This document shows positions 36,271-44,471 of a stretch of DNA of 64,000 bases, one piece after another. The notes beneath the pieces are model-generated. The model worked only from the letters and a program-made list of their open reading frames with translations, was not told the DNA's origin and ran no database searches. The stretch is taken from positions 2,322,001 through 2,386,000 of the forward strand of contig NZ_CP015411.1 in the NCBI RefSeq assembly GCF_001750165.1, read 5' to 3'. How positions within the stretch are numbered: position 1 is the first letter of the stretch; each line of letters starts with the position of its first letter. Both the position numbers and the translations under genes were made by a program. The DNA is from Pseudoalteromonas luteoviolacea (GTDB lineage Bacteria; Pseudomonadota; Gammaproteobacteria; Enterobacterales; Alteromonadaceae).

Positions 36271-36588
36271 GTGGATTATAAACAAGCATTCAGTTTTCAA
36301 CGTTTGCCAGATTTTGCATTGCTCTTACTAAGTATTTGGGGAGTGTTACAAACGACATTGGCCAGTTTAATGGTAGAGCGTTTTTATGGCTGCCCCTATG
36401 AATGTGATTTTTATGTACCGCAACAAATTGTATTTGTTATGTCAATTGTATGCTTCCTCTCTCTTATCTCTTCTTTAATTTGTGCGGCTATTTCAGCCGT
36501 TAAAATTAAGCAGCCAATCGCATATAAGGTATTGGTTTTAAGCTTTTTAGCAGTGGTTTGCCAAGCGTATTACATCGCAAGTTTTTAA
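36271..36588 (+). CDS. Hypothetical small membrane protein
   Basis: A 105-residue protein with three hydrophobic segments (about 15-33, 50-73, 84-103) and a CPYEC pair in the first loop. The start is a GTG without a strong Shine-Dalgarno, so it is uncertain, but the frame is clean and hydrophobic throughout. I do not recognise a family. It follows the laminarin terminator and precedes the chemotaxis receptor; there is no clear functional link. Confidence 0.55.
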   Translation: MDYKQAFSFQRLPDFALLLLSIWGVLQTTLASLMVERFYGCPYECDFYVPQQIVFVMSIVCFLSLISSLICAAISAVKIKQPIAYKVLVLSFLAVVCQAYYIASF

Positions 36589-36770
36589 TATTGACTGCGG
36601 CGCTAAGTTTTCCTCTTAAAAATTCATCGTTTCTATTGCATGACAAAGTGGTTTGAGCAGAAAGTAAATGCTCAGACTTTAGTGGATTTGTCTCGTTTTT
36701 ACATTGTAATTTCACATAGTTAGTCAATACTCAAATATCAGGTATCTAGGCAAAGCCTAAGGAAAATTTG

Positions 36771-38396
36771 ATGTTGAATAATTTCTCTGTACAAAGCCGT
36801 TTATTGTCGTTGTCTGGATTACCCGCAATCCTTTTTGTAATTGCGACAGTGTTTACGCTCACGACGATTTCCCAGCTCGTTACGAACATGGACAAGATGT
36901 ACTCTGGTCGTGTCTTACCACTTAAAGAGATTAAAGTGGTCTCAGACAACTATGCGGTGGTTATTGTTGATACATTTCATAAGCTAAGAGGCAAGCAATT
37001 AACACCATCACAAGCACTTGATAATATTGAAGAGGCGAAATCAATTGCGATAGCTGAGTGGGAAGTTTACTTAGAGGGGAATTTAACCAGTCAAGAGCAA
37101 TCGATAGTTCAGCAAATAAAGCAATCTGAGCGTGAGGTTAATCAGCTAATTCAAGAATATCAGACCTTAATAGCACAAAATAAGTTTGACTCTGTGCCTT
37201 ACAATCAATTTGTTAAAGACCTCTATGAGACATTTGATCCACTGAGCGAAGGTTACAATGAACTGATGGTACTGCAGCTTGATGAGGCCAGTACACTGAT
37301 TGAAGTGAGCCATGAAGAAGCCGATGCAGCAAGGGTTGGGATGATCGTTGCGTCTGTACTTGTGATTGTGGTGATGTTGAGTGTAAGCTGGTTGATCTAC
37401 GGCTCTATCCATAAGCCATTGAAGGGCTTGCGACGCACCATTAAAACCATCGCACAAAATGCGGATTTAACGCAGCGAGTCAAAGTGGTTGGCGAAGACG
37501 AGCTTAGTGAAATAGGCAACGACTTTAATATGATGGTCGATTGTTTACATAACCTTGTTCAAAGTCTTATTGAAATGATAGGTGAATTGACCTCGACATC
37601 TAACAACTTGACATCTATCAGCTCATCGATGGCAAATACGTCTCAAGATCAAGAGCAACAAACAACCATGATTGCGACAGCTGTTACGCAAATGAGCGCT
37701 GCTATTCAAGAAGTTGCCAATAATGCGCAGTTAACAGCACAAAAAGCTGAAACATCGGGCACGCTTGCTCAGCAGGGTACGAGTACGATCAGTCAAAATA
37801 TCCAGTCGATTGAGAAGTTAGCTGGCTTAGTTGCAGATAATACCGAACAAATACAGGCCTTAAATACGCAAAGTAACGAAATTAACCAAGTTGTTTTGAT
37901 GATTCAAGGTGTTGCTGAGCAAACCAATTTATTGGCATTAAATGCTGCGATTGAAGCCGCTCGGGCAGGTGAGTCGGGCAGAGGGTTTGCGGTAGTTGCG
38001 GATGAAGTTAGGCAGCTGGCACACAATACGCAAAAAGCAACTGAGTCAATAAAAGAGATGATCTCGAAATTACAGTCGATGGCGCAAAGTGCCGTTACTG
38101 CGATGGAAAATGCGCAAACGAGTGCAACTTCGAGCGTTGAAAAAGCGAACGAGTCGGCAAAGTATATGAATGAAATCAATAGCGCAGTGAACGAGATCAT
38201 CGATATGAATGTGCAAGTATCAACTGCGACTGAAGAGCAAACCTCTGTGATTGCTGAGATAAGTACTAATATTAATGAGTTCAACAATAGCATCATTGAA
38301 ATTGCTAAAAACGCACAGCTCAATGCTGAGGTGAGTAGTGCATTGGGGGATTACACCAGCAGCTTGAAAGAAAAGGTCGATTCTTTTAAGGCTTAG
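36771..38396 (+). CDS. Methyl-accepting chemotaxis protein
   Basis: The 541-residue receptor starts at ATG 36771 after TAAGGA. A first membrane helix (about 10-35), a periplasmic four-helix-bundle sensor of about 150 residues, and a second helix (about 190-210) precede a HAMP domain (KPLKGLRRTIKTIAQNADLTQRV). The signalling hairpin has the conserved tip EQTNLLALNAAIEAARAGE and AVVADEVRQLA. No CheA/CheW genes are nearby, so it is an orphan receptor. The ligand is unknown; the small sensor suggests a simple solute. Its place between laminarin and starch loci may hint at sugar taxis. Confidence 0.93.
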   Translation: MLNNFSVQSRLLSLSGLPAILFVIATVFTLTTISQLVTNMDKMYSGRVLPLKEIKVVSDNYAVVIVDTFHKLRGKQLTPSQALDNIEEAKSIAIAEWEVYLEGNLTSQEQSIVQQIKQSEREVNQLIQEYQTLIAQNKFDSVPYNQFVKDLYETFDPLSEGYNELMVLQLDEASTLIEVSHEEADAARVGMIVASVLVIVVMLSVSWLIYGSIHKPLKGLRRTIKTIAQNADLTQRVKVVGEDELSEIGNDFNMMVDCLHNLVQSLIEMIGELTSTSNNLTSISSSMANTSQDQEQQTTMIATAVTQMSAAIQEVANNAQLTAQKAETSGTLAQQGTSTISQNIQSIEKLAGLVADNTEQIQALNTQSNEINQVVLMIQGVAEQTNLLALNAAIEAARAGESGRGFAVVADEVRQLAHNTQKATESIKEMISKLQSMAQSAVTAMENAQTSATSSVEKANESAKYMNEINSAVNEIIDMNVQVSTATEEQTSVIAEISTNINEFNNSIIEIAKNAQLNAEVSSALGDYTSSLKEKVDSFKA

Positions 38397-38417
38397 GATA
38401 TCGAGTGTTTGTTTTCG

Positions 38418-38505
38418 TGAACTTGAATCTGGAGCCATTGTTTCTTTTACTAATCTGTGGTTTCCGGAGCAAGTCCGGAATGACGTAGAGAGAACATGAT
38501 CAAAA
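38418..38505. repeat. Composite REP-like unit, copy 1
   Basis: GAACTTGAATCTGGAGCCAT is a degenerate half of REP type B. After a short spacer comes type A, a perfect inverted repeat TTCCGGA-gcaag-TCCGGAA (38462-38480), then TGACGTAGAGAGAACATG. The same order is found around the IS at 39883-39960, giving two copies of one composite (BIME-like) unit. Confidence 0.75.
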
Positions 38506-38562
38506 TTAATTACGGTGTCATGATGTTGATTTCTTATCGATGATACACCAATCACCAAATCC

Positions 38563-38577
38563 GTCATCCTGAACTTG
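38563..38577. repeat. Left half of REP type B split by the IS element
   Basis: GTCATCCTGAACTTG continues on the other side of the insertion as ATTCAGGATCC (39883). Rejoined, it forms the hairpin ATCCTGAA-cttga-TTCAGGAT. The IS entered the loop. Confidence 0.8.
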
Positions 38578-38797
38578 TATATGGACTCCACTTGTTTGAC
38601 AACATGTTTTTTAAAATTAAAGATGCTTGCGTATATACGGTTTCTTTTGAGAGCGCTACTCTCTAACCTTTGATTTATTCGCACCTTCTGTCCTAAACGC
38701 TTCGTTAGTGTATTCTCACTTCAAGTTCAGACAGGTTTTCAGAAGGTTGGTCTTACCTTTTAATTACATTGTTGTCGAACTCTTTTTAAAATGTTTT
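38578..38797 (-). ncRNA. Candidate bridge/seek RNA of the IS1111-group element
   Basis: The non-coding 3' part of the element contains TCAAGTTCAG (38721-38730), a 10-nt match to the complement of the REP target CTGAACTTGA into which the element inserted. It also holds CGTATATACG (38630-38639), whose CGTATAT equals the core of the predicted circular junction (right end ...TATATCG joined to left end TATATGG...). Small hairpins GAGAG-cgcta-CTCTC (38649-38663) and AAGGT...ACCTT (38743-38759) lie around them. IS110-family recombinases are known to use RNAs with one target-binding and one donor-binding guide. Transcript ends are unknown. Confidence 0.45.
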
Positions 38798-39812
38798 TTA
38801 AATCATTGCGGGTTGGTAATTCGTACCTTGTTTCAGCATTGCCCAAGCAGTTCTGATATTTTTATTCACCAGCGCAATACAAGCTCGCTTTACACCTGAA
38901 CGAGCAACTAACCTTAACAGCCATTGCTGCTTCAATGTCTTGGGCTTTTCCGGCAGATTAGAAATGTATGACAATGCCCCCAAAAATAAACAGGACTTTA
39001 GCTGTTTATCTCCAGCACATTTATCAATCCCCAGCATCACAGTTTTACCGCCACTGCTAAATTGTTTTGGGGTGACGCCTAAATATACTGAAGCACATCG
39101 TCCATTTTTAAAATGCTTCGTTTGACTCAAACTGGCAATTAGCCCCGCTGCGCCTAAAACACCTACACCTTCAAGCGCAATAACACGTTGGCATTGCTCA
39201 TTTTGAGAAACAAGCAGCTCTAGGTTTTTAGTGACATCATTTAGGGATTGCTCTATGTGCTGGTACTGAGCTTTTAAGACACTAAGTAATGGCAATAATA
39301 TCTCTGGTAAATCATTACGCTCAGTTAAAACCCTTTTCAATGCTCTCTTGGAGCGAGAAATAGTGATGCCATATTCATAAAATAAGGCCCTAATATGATT
39401 ACCGAGTTGTGTCAGCTGTTTATCTAAAAATTTACGACTCACAGTGAGCGTTTGGAGAATTTGCTGTTCTATATTTTTTACTGGAGAAAAGGACATATTT
39501 GGTTGTATAGCAGCAATCGCAATCCCGATAGCATCATTGGCATCTGTTTTTTGTTTGCTTATATAAGGCTTAACATGTTTCGGAGACACCCCCTCTCACT
39601 TCATGACCATAGGATTGCGCAACCCGTCCCCAATAATGAAAGCTGCCACATCCCTCCATTGCCACAATGCTAGGGGAAGAGTTAGCGAGTATTTGGCGAA
39701 CTTTAGATGGAGACTGTGCTTTATTAAAAACAATTTCGCCATGTTTAGAGACTTTTGCGACTTGGATAATATTTTTTGCCAGATCGAGTGCAATCACGTT
39801 ACGGTTATTCAT
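38798..39812 (-). pseudogene. IS110-family transposase/recombinase, frameshifted
   Basis: The true start is ATG 39812 (AAGGAG 8 nt upstream; MNNRNVIALDLAKN). The N-terminal RuvC-like DEDD domain (ALDLAKN, SIVAMEGCG) runs to GHEVRG and then stops. The remaining frame, from VSPKHVKPYISKQKTDANDA to the C-terminal transposase_20 domain (YLGVTPKQFSSGGK with the catalytic Ser), continues in another frame. One extra base in a run of five C (G on the coding strand) near 39589-39594 explains the break, since the family usually reads HEVRLMSPKHVKPY. Either a dead copy or a sequencing error in a homopolymer. Confidence 0.85.
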
Positions 39813-39882
39813 ATATGGACTCCTTTGTTTTGGTCGACACCACATTACACTGTATGTGAGATGTGGTGGAGTCCATATATCG

Positions 39883-39960
39883 ATTCAGGATCCATTTTTT
39901 CTGTGACTATTCTATGGTTTCCGGAGCAAGTCCGGAATGACACAGAGAGAACATGCTCTG
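39883..39960. repeat. Composite REP-like unit, copy 2 (right part)
   Basis: ATTCAGGATCC completes the split type B palindrome; CCATTTTTTCTGTGACTATT follows, then type A TTCCGGA-gcaag-TCCGGAA (39919-39937) and TGACACAGAGAGAACATG. It is closely similar to copy 1 at 38418-38505. Confidence 0.78.
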
Positions 39961-40010
39961 GGTCAATAGGGGCGTATTGGTTTTGTTTGGTTAAAATGGC
40001 TCATTTCACC

Positions 40011-40120
40011 TTGCGCAAAGAAAATGAACTAGCTTCGCTTGCAGTCGTTACATTTTGCACGTTAATCACCTTGCGCGAAAAGAATGTCAGCGCTTCGCGC
40101 TGTGTCATTAACTTTTCGCA
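40011..40120. repeat. Two tandem 60-bp-spaced hairpin repeats downstream of amylase gene
   Basis: CACCTTGCGC occurs at 40008 and 40068. Each copy is an imperfect palindrome of about 50 bp. The second is stronger: GCGCGAAAAG ... CAGCGC-ttc-GCGCTG ... CTTTTCGCAC. The copies lie between the REP unit and the 3' end of the leftward amylase gene, so they may end its transcript or be a small dispersed repeat. Confidence 0.6.
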
Positions 40121-40146
40121 CGATAGCGCTTTGCACCAAAGGCACA

Positions 40147-41562
40147 CTATTTCAACCTTGAAAGGTGATGTATGGCGATTGCATCCATCGGTTTTAGTTG
40201 TATTAAAGCAGTACCGTCTTGGTTTACCATGATAGATTTTCCTATACACGGCCCTTGAGTGGCATGCACACTCAACTCGTCACAATATGTGCCGGGAAGC
40301 AAGCCGGTTTGAAGCGTAGCGTGCATCGTTTTATTTTCACGATTAATAGCAACAAAACCCTGATCTCCGCGTGAAAACGCAATTTGGTTATTACCATTGT
40401 CCCACCAATTTGAAATGGTTGTATTGTCGGCCGTGTAATTTCTAAAACGCATTGCACCGGCGATCATGGGCTTTCTATGTTCACATTGCCACAAAGTGTC
40501 TTGGCAGTTAAGTTTACCAGCTTGGTGAACAGGCACTTTTGGCCCGCCAGCATCGGTATCGCCATTAAACTCATAACTGGACATCACTTTTGGATAACCA
40601 TACGGATAGGCCAGCATAAATACGTTGGCAAGGTCATACAGCGTTTTATCTTTAAACGTGACGATGTTGCCAGCACCACCGTGACCGCGCTGGTTATCGT
40701 GGTTGTCTGTGAATACGATGGCCTTTTCACTGGGCATTAAACCCCAATCTTTAACAAAGCTCTTCAGTGAGGCAAGCTTTCCTTGTTTAAAAACATGGCT
40801 CAGTTTGACGCTGTATTTAAATTCAGTGACCATACCGTTACTTAGATAAGGCACTGATGTGATTGCTTCACCACCTTGATCTATGACTTCTTGAAAAATA
40901 AGCGGTGAGTCATTGAGTTGTTTTAAAATTGCGGCAATATCCTCAGAGGGCATGTGTTTGCTGGCATCAAGTCTGAACCCTGCTACGCCTAAGCCTGTAA
41001 GTTTGTTTAGGTAACTGGCGATTTTTGCCTGAACACTGATGGAGTCAGTATCTAAATCATGCAGGCCTACCAGTTCACAGTTTTGCACGCGCCATGCATT
41101 ATTTACGTAGTCGGTACCTTTGATAGCACAGGGTTTGTGGAAATCTTTAGGAGAGTATATGGGGTAGTGTTTATTGCCATAAGACTTGCCAGTAATACTT
41201 TGACCGCTACCGTGGGCCATGTGATTAATAACTGCATCGACATAAATGTCCACGCCTTGGGCTTTGCATCGATTTATCATATCGACAAATTGCGCTTTGT
41301 TGCCACCTCGACTGTTCAGCTCATAAGTGACGGGCTGATATCTTGTCCACCACTGGACGCCTGCGATATGTTCATTAGGCGGTGACACTTGAACCGCATT
41401 ATAACCTTGAGGTCCTAAAAACGTCTCGCATTCAGTGGCAATATCTGGCCAAGGCCACTCAAACAGGTGAACAAATGTTGAAGGGGTATGAACTGATGCG
41501 TTCACGTTGGAAGATGCAATGAGTGCAAGTCCAGCTAGAGTAGGGAGTCGGTTATTTTTCAT
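40147..41562 (-). CDS. Secreted GH13 alpha-amylase, short form without C-terminal extension
   Basis: A 471-residue protein starting at ATG 41562 (an upstream ATG at 41577 has no RBS), with a signal peptide ending near SNVNA. The catalytic barrel is very close to the chloride-dependent cold-adapted alpha-amylase AHA of Pseudoalteromonas haloplanktis: TFVHLFEWPWPDIATECE, GFRLDASKH (nucleophile Asp), FQEVIDQGGEA (acid/base Glu) and DNHDNQRGHGG (third Asp). It hydrolyses internal alpha-1,4 bonds of starch or glycogen. Unlike the neighbour at 41691-43700, it ends right after the domain C strand (AIAIHHLSRLK), lacking the about 190-residue C-terminal region. An operator-like palindrome lies 60 bp upstream. 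Confidence 0.95.
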   Translation of the reverse strand: MKNNRLPTLAGLALIASSNVNASVHTPSTFVHLFEWPWPDIATECETFLGPQGYNAVQVSPPNEHIAGVQWWTRYQPVTYELNSRGGNKAQFVDMINRCKAQGVDIYVDAVINHMAHGSGQSITGKSYGNKHYPIYSPKDFHKPCAIKGTDYVNNAWRVQNCELVGLHDLDTDSISVQAKIASYLNKLTGLGVAGFRLDASKHMPSEDIAAILKQLNDSPLIFQEVIDQGGEAITSVPYLSNGMVTEFKYSVKLSHVFKQGKLASLKSFVKDWGLMPSEKAIVFTDNHDNQRGHGGAGNIVTFKDKTLYDLANVFMLAYPYGYPKVMSSYEFNGDTDAGGPKVPVHQAGKLNCQDTLWQCEHRKPMIAGAMRFRNYTADNTTISNWWDNGNNQIAFSRGDQGFVAINRENKTMHATLQTGLLPGTYCDELSVHATQGPCIGKSIMVNQDGTALIQLKPMDAIAIHHLSRLK

Positions 41563-41621
41563 TCTTATATTTCTCATTTTTTTGAGAAAGACAATATATC
41601 GGTCTTATGGGAATAATCGTA

Positions 41622-41637
41622 TTGAATACGTATGCAA
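41622..41637. promoter_or_regulatory. Near-palindromic operator upstream of short amylase gene
   Basis: TTGAATACGTATGCAA (one mismatched pair, central CG) is the kind of site bound by LacI-family regulators such as MalR. The surrounding 20-base ATTGAATACGTATGCAAAAT is identical to that at 43758-43777, and both lie 59-60 bp before the respective amylase start codons. Confidence 0.65.
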
Positions 41638-41638
41638 A

Positions 41639-41662
41639 ATGGCAACCAAAAACGGTTGCCAT
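41639..41662 (-). terminator. Terminator of the upstream amylase gene
   Basis: On the minus strand ATGGCAACC pairs perfectly with GGTTGCCAT over a 6-nt loop and is followed by TTTT. It lies 29 bp after the stop of the 41691-43700 gene and abuts the operator of the next gene. Confidence 0.85.
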
Positions 41663-41690
41663 AAACAAATTTTAAGGTGTTATCTTAGCA

Positions 41691-43700
41691 CTAGAGAGCC
41701 TGTATGAGGTGTGTGTTTTTACCAAACTCAAATACGTTTAGTTTGCCACACTGCGCGAAGTGGTTATTGCTAGCATAAGGTCGGTTTGCTTGAAGAATAT
41801 CACTTTCCCATCCTTGGCCATTTTTGACAAATGCTTTTAGCTCGAACCAGCCTTGGTGAGTTTGACTGCAATCCATTTCTACATCCAGTTTCCAGTAGTG
41901 CGGGCCCCATTGGTTTAGACCTGACTCACCAAATCCATGTAAATCGTAGGTTTTCTTTTCGCCCCAATTTGCAGGCCAAACATTGGTTGTCCAATCTAAA
42001 GCAGTCCCTTGGGCTTGATTTGATTGACCAGGCTCAGTTGCCTGCCAGTCAAGGTAGGTATCTCCTGACTTCCATGGTGCAGTGGTTTGATTTCTGAGGT
42101 TTAGGTGTCTAATAGGAATTTGGCAAAGTACAGAGTTTTGGTCGCATTGCAATCCACGTTGTGACGCTGCATTGTGGTCCAAACCGCCGCGTACAAACAT
42201 ATCTTGGCCGCTTTGTGTTTGTGCCTTTATAAATACAACCGTTCTTTGCCAATCTCCGTCGCCGTCATTAGGCGTATCTGTGGTCATACTTTGGTGATGG
42301 ATCGCGATTGCATCCATAGAGGACAGTGATATTTGAGCAGTGCCATCGCCATCAACCGTAATTGTTCTGCCATTGCAATATCCCGCACTTTTACCACCAG
42401 AAAGCTCGTCACAATATGTGCCCGCAGGAAGACCGGTTGCCAACCTCACATTCATATTGTTCGACTCTCTATTGATGGCCACAAACCCTAAATTACCGCG
42501 CGAAAAAGCAATTCGGTTATTACCATTGTCCCACCAGTTTTGCACTGACCAGTCATCATTGGTGTGATTTCTAAAGCGCATTGCGCCTGTAATAAAGGGC
42601 TTTCTGTGCTCACATTGCCATTGCTGTGCGTTGCAATTTAAATGATTACCTTGATGAACGGGTACAGTTGGGCCGCCGGCATCGGTATTACCATTAAACT
42701 CGTAACTGGACATTACTTTAGGATAGCCATAGGGATAGGCAAGCATGAACACATTAGCAAGTTCATATAGTTTGCCGTCGTGAAAGGTGACAATAGAGCC
42801 AGCACCGCCATGCCCGCGTTGATTGTCATGGTTATCGGAAAATACAACGGCTTTATAGCTTGGCATAAAGCCCCATTGCTCGCCAAAAGATTTAAGCCAA
42901 GCAAGCTGACCTGTTTTAAATGTCTCGCTAAGTTTAATGCTGTATTTGAACTCAGTAACTAAGCCATTTTGAAAGTATTCAGACGCTTGAACTGCTTCAC
43001 CACCTTGGTCTATGACTTCTTGGAACACCACAGATTGTTTATTGAGTTTACCTAGAATATCGCCGATATCGTTTGCAGGAATATGCTTGCTTGCATCTAA
43101 ACGAAAGCCCGCTACGTCAATATCTAGTAAGTCATTTAAGTAATTTGTAAGCTGCGACTGCACATAAGGTGCATCGGTGTCCAAGTCGTGTAGTCCCACT
43201 AATTCACAATGCTGCACGCGCCATGGGTTATTGCCGTAATCTTCTGGATTAATTGCACAGGTTTGATGGAAGTCATTTGGGCTGTAGATGGGGTATTGTT
43301 TGTTACCAAACTGACTGCCCGCAACCCCGGTACCGCTACCGTGTGCCATATGATTTATCACCGTATCAACATAAATATCAACCCCTGCAGCTTTACATCG
43401 AGATACCATGTCGATGAACGCCGCTCTATCTCCGCCGCGACTGACAAGTTGATAGCTAACAGGTTGATATCTTGTCCACCATTGACTCCCGGTGATATGT
43501 TCACTCGGCGGCGAAACCTGAACTGCCGCATAGCCTTGTGGGCCTAAAAAGGTTTCACATTCTTTGGCGACATCAGGCCAAGACCACTCAAACAGATGAA
43601 CAAATGTCGTTGGTGCACCCGTGCTACTAGGCGAAGCGTAGATGTGGTTTGATGCAAGTACCGAAATACTTGCGACGATTGGTAGTATTATATTTTTCAT
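41691..43700 (-). CDS. Secreted GH13 alpha-amylase with C-terminal extension (AHA-type precursor)
   Basis: A 669-residue protein starting at ATG 43700 (GAGG 7 nt upstream), the same length as the P. haloplanktis AHA precursor, which has signal peptide, about 453-residue enzyme and a removed C-terminal propeptide of about 190 residues. The catalytic motifs GFRLDASKH, FQEVIDQGGEA and DNHDNQRGHGG are intact. After about residue 475 comes a linker (TTDTPNDGDGD) and a domain beginning WQRTVVFIKAQTQSGQDMFV and ending NVFEFGKNTHLIQAL. In AHA that region aids secretion; it resembles a starch-binding-type beta domain. The gene is a tandem paralogue of 40147-41562. Confidence 0.95.
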   Translation of the reverse strand: MKNIILPIVASISVLASNHIYASPSSTGAPTTFVHLFEWSWPDVAKECETFLGPQGYAAVQVSPPSEHITGSQWWTRYQPVSYQLVSRGGDRAAFIDMVSRCKAAGVDIYVDTVINHMAHGSGTGVAGSQFGNKQYPIYSPNDFHQTCAINPEDYGNNPWRVQHCELVGLHDLDTDAPYVQSQLTNYLNDLLDIDVAGFRLDASKHIPANDIGDILGKLNKQSVVFQEVIDQGGEAVQASEYFQNGLVTEFKYSIKLSETFKTGQLAWLKSFGEQWGFMPSYKAVVFSDNHDNQRGHGGAGSIVTFHDGKLYELANVFMLAYPYGYPKVMSSYEFNGNTDAGGPTVPVHQGNHLNCNAQQWQCEHRKPFITGAMRFRNHTNDDWSVQNWWDNGNNRIAFSRGNLGFVAINRESNNMNVRLATGLPAGTYCDELSGGKSAGYCNGRTITVDGDGTAQISLSSMDAIAIHHQSMTTDTPNDGDGDWQRTVVFIKAQTQSGQDMFVRGGLDHNAASQRGLQCDQNSVLCQIPIRHLNLRNQTTAPWKSGDTYLDWQATEPGQSNQAQGTALDWTTNVWPANWGEKKTYDLHGFGESGLNQWGPHYWKLDVEMDCSQTHQGWFELKAFVKNGQGWESDILQANRPYASNNHFAQCGKLNVFEFGKNTHLIQAL

Positions 43701-43758
43701 TATTTTGCCTCTCATTTACATGAGTTTTACAATATAAGGTGCTTTGAGGAACATTCCA

Positions 43759-43774
43759 TTGAATACGTATGCAA
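43759..43774. promoter_or_regulatory. Near-palindromic operator upstream of long amylase gene
   Basis: TTGAATACGTATGCAA is identical to the site at 41622-41637, with the same distance to the start codon. The duplicated promoter region suggests both amylases answer to one LacI/MalR-type regulator, not encoded in this window. Confidence 0.65.
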
Positions 43775-43955
43775 AATAGGTTCAAAGTTGCATGTTGTTG
43801 TTTTTTAATGCTGTAATTTGGGTGGTTTTAGTTATGTTATTTTTCTTTAAAGAATAAATACTTCTTTAGTGTTAAATAATTACTCTATTATAATGAGCTC
43901 TACGTACTCCTTGTGGGTAAATAGAGTGTGGTGCAGTTTTTAATGTGGAGTGTGG

Positions 43956-44471
43956 ATGCAAAAGGTCTTTGTGAGCGCCTGTTTAATGGGGAATAAAGTG
44001 AGATATAACGGTGGTAGCTTGTCACTGGATAAGTCAGATAAGCGTTGGTTAGATCTAAACGTTAAGCTTGTTGGCTTTTGTCCAGAGGTCTCGGCTGGTT
44101 TACCGATACCTAGAGCGCCAGCGGAAATTATCGGCGGTGAAGGGCGTGACGTCATCAACCAACAAGCGCGTGTTATTGGCGATGATGGAGTCGATGTGAC
44201 TGATGCCTTTTTAGATGGTGCCCATCAAGCGCTGAAAATTTGTTTGCAACAACAAATAAAATTCGCAGTTTTGGCAGAAGGTAGCCCATCTTGCGGAAGC
44301 GAAAAAATATACGATGGCACTTTTTCTGGTAATAAAGTAAACGGTGCTGGTGTCACTGCACAACTGCTCAGATCCAAAGGTATCAAAGTCTATAGTCAAC
44401 ACTCTGTTATGCAGTTAATTGAGCAGCTAGAACGTATTAGCGAAACGGATAAACCTAAAACAATTAGTTAG
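43956..44471 (+). CDS. DUF523 domain protein
   Basis: The 171-residue protein starts at ATG 43956 with GGAG 5 nt upstream. It shows the DUF523 pattern: VSACLMGNKVRYNGG at the N-terminus, FCPEVSAGLPIPRAPAEI, and LAEGSPSCGS, with the conserved cysteines of the family. Function is unproven; related proteins have been linked to 2-thiouracil desulfurase or metal/sulfur chemistry. It converges on and overlaps the antiporter gene by 8 bp at the 3' ends. Confidence 0.88.
   Translation: MQKVFVSACLMGNKVRYNGGSLSLDKSDKRWLDLNVKLVGFCPEVSAGLPIPRAPAEIIGGEGRDVINQQARVIGDDGVDVTDAFLDGAHQALKICLQQQIKFAVLAEGSPSCGSEKIYDGTFSGNKVNGAGVTAQLLRSKGIKVYSQHSVMQLIEQLERISETDKPKTIS

Larger units (their letters stand above)
38578..39882 (-). 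mobile_element. IS1111-group (IS110 family) insertion sequence in a REP palindrome
   Basis: The element is about 1305 bp. Inverted repeats TATATGGACTCCAC (38578-38591) and GTGGAGTCCATATA (39866-39879) lie at its ends, the right one three bases inside (followed by TCG), the subterminal arrangement of IS1111-group elements. The interrupted REP sequence rejoins exactly when the element is removed. The transposase frame reads leftward and is frameshifted. The long non-coding segment is 3' of the transposase (38578-38797), where the IS1111 group encodes its guide RNA. Boundaries could shift by a base or two. Confidence 0.82.

Noticed and set aside
39589..39594. Programmed frameshift in the IS transposase
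   Set aside because: IS110-family proteins are normally read from one frame, and the site lacks a slippery heptamer of the usual A/T type; mutation or sequencing error is simpler.
38462..39937. REP type A palindromes as transcription terminators
   Set aside because: They lack T-tracts, and the same sequence is present twice with conserved flanks, which fits a dispersed repeat better.
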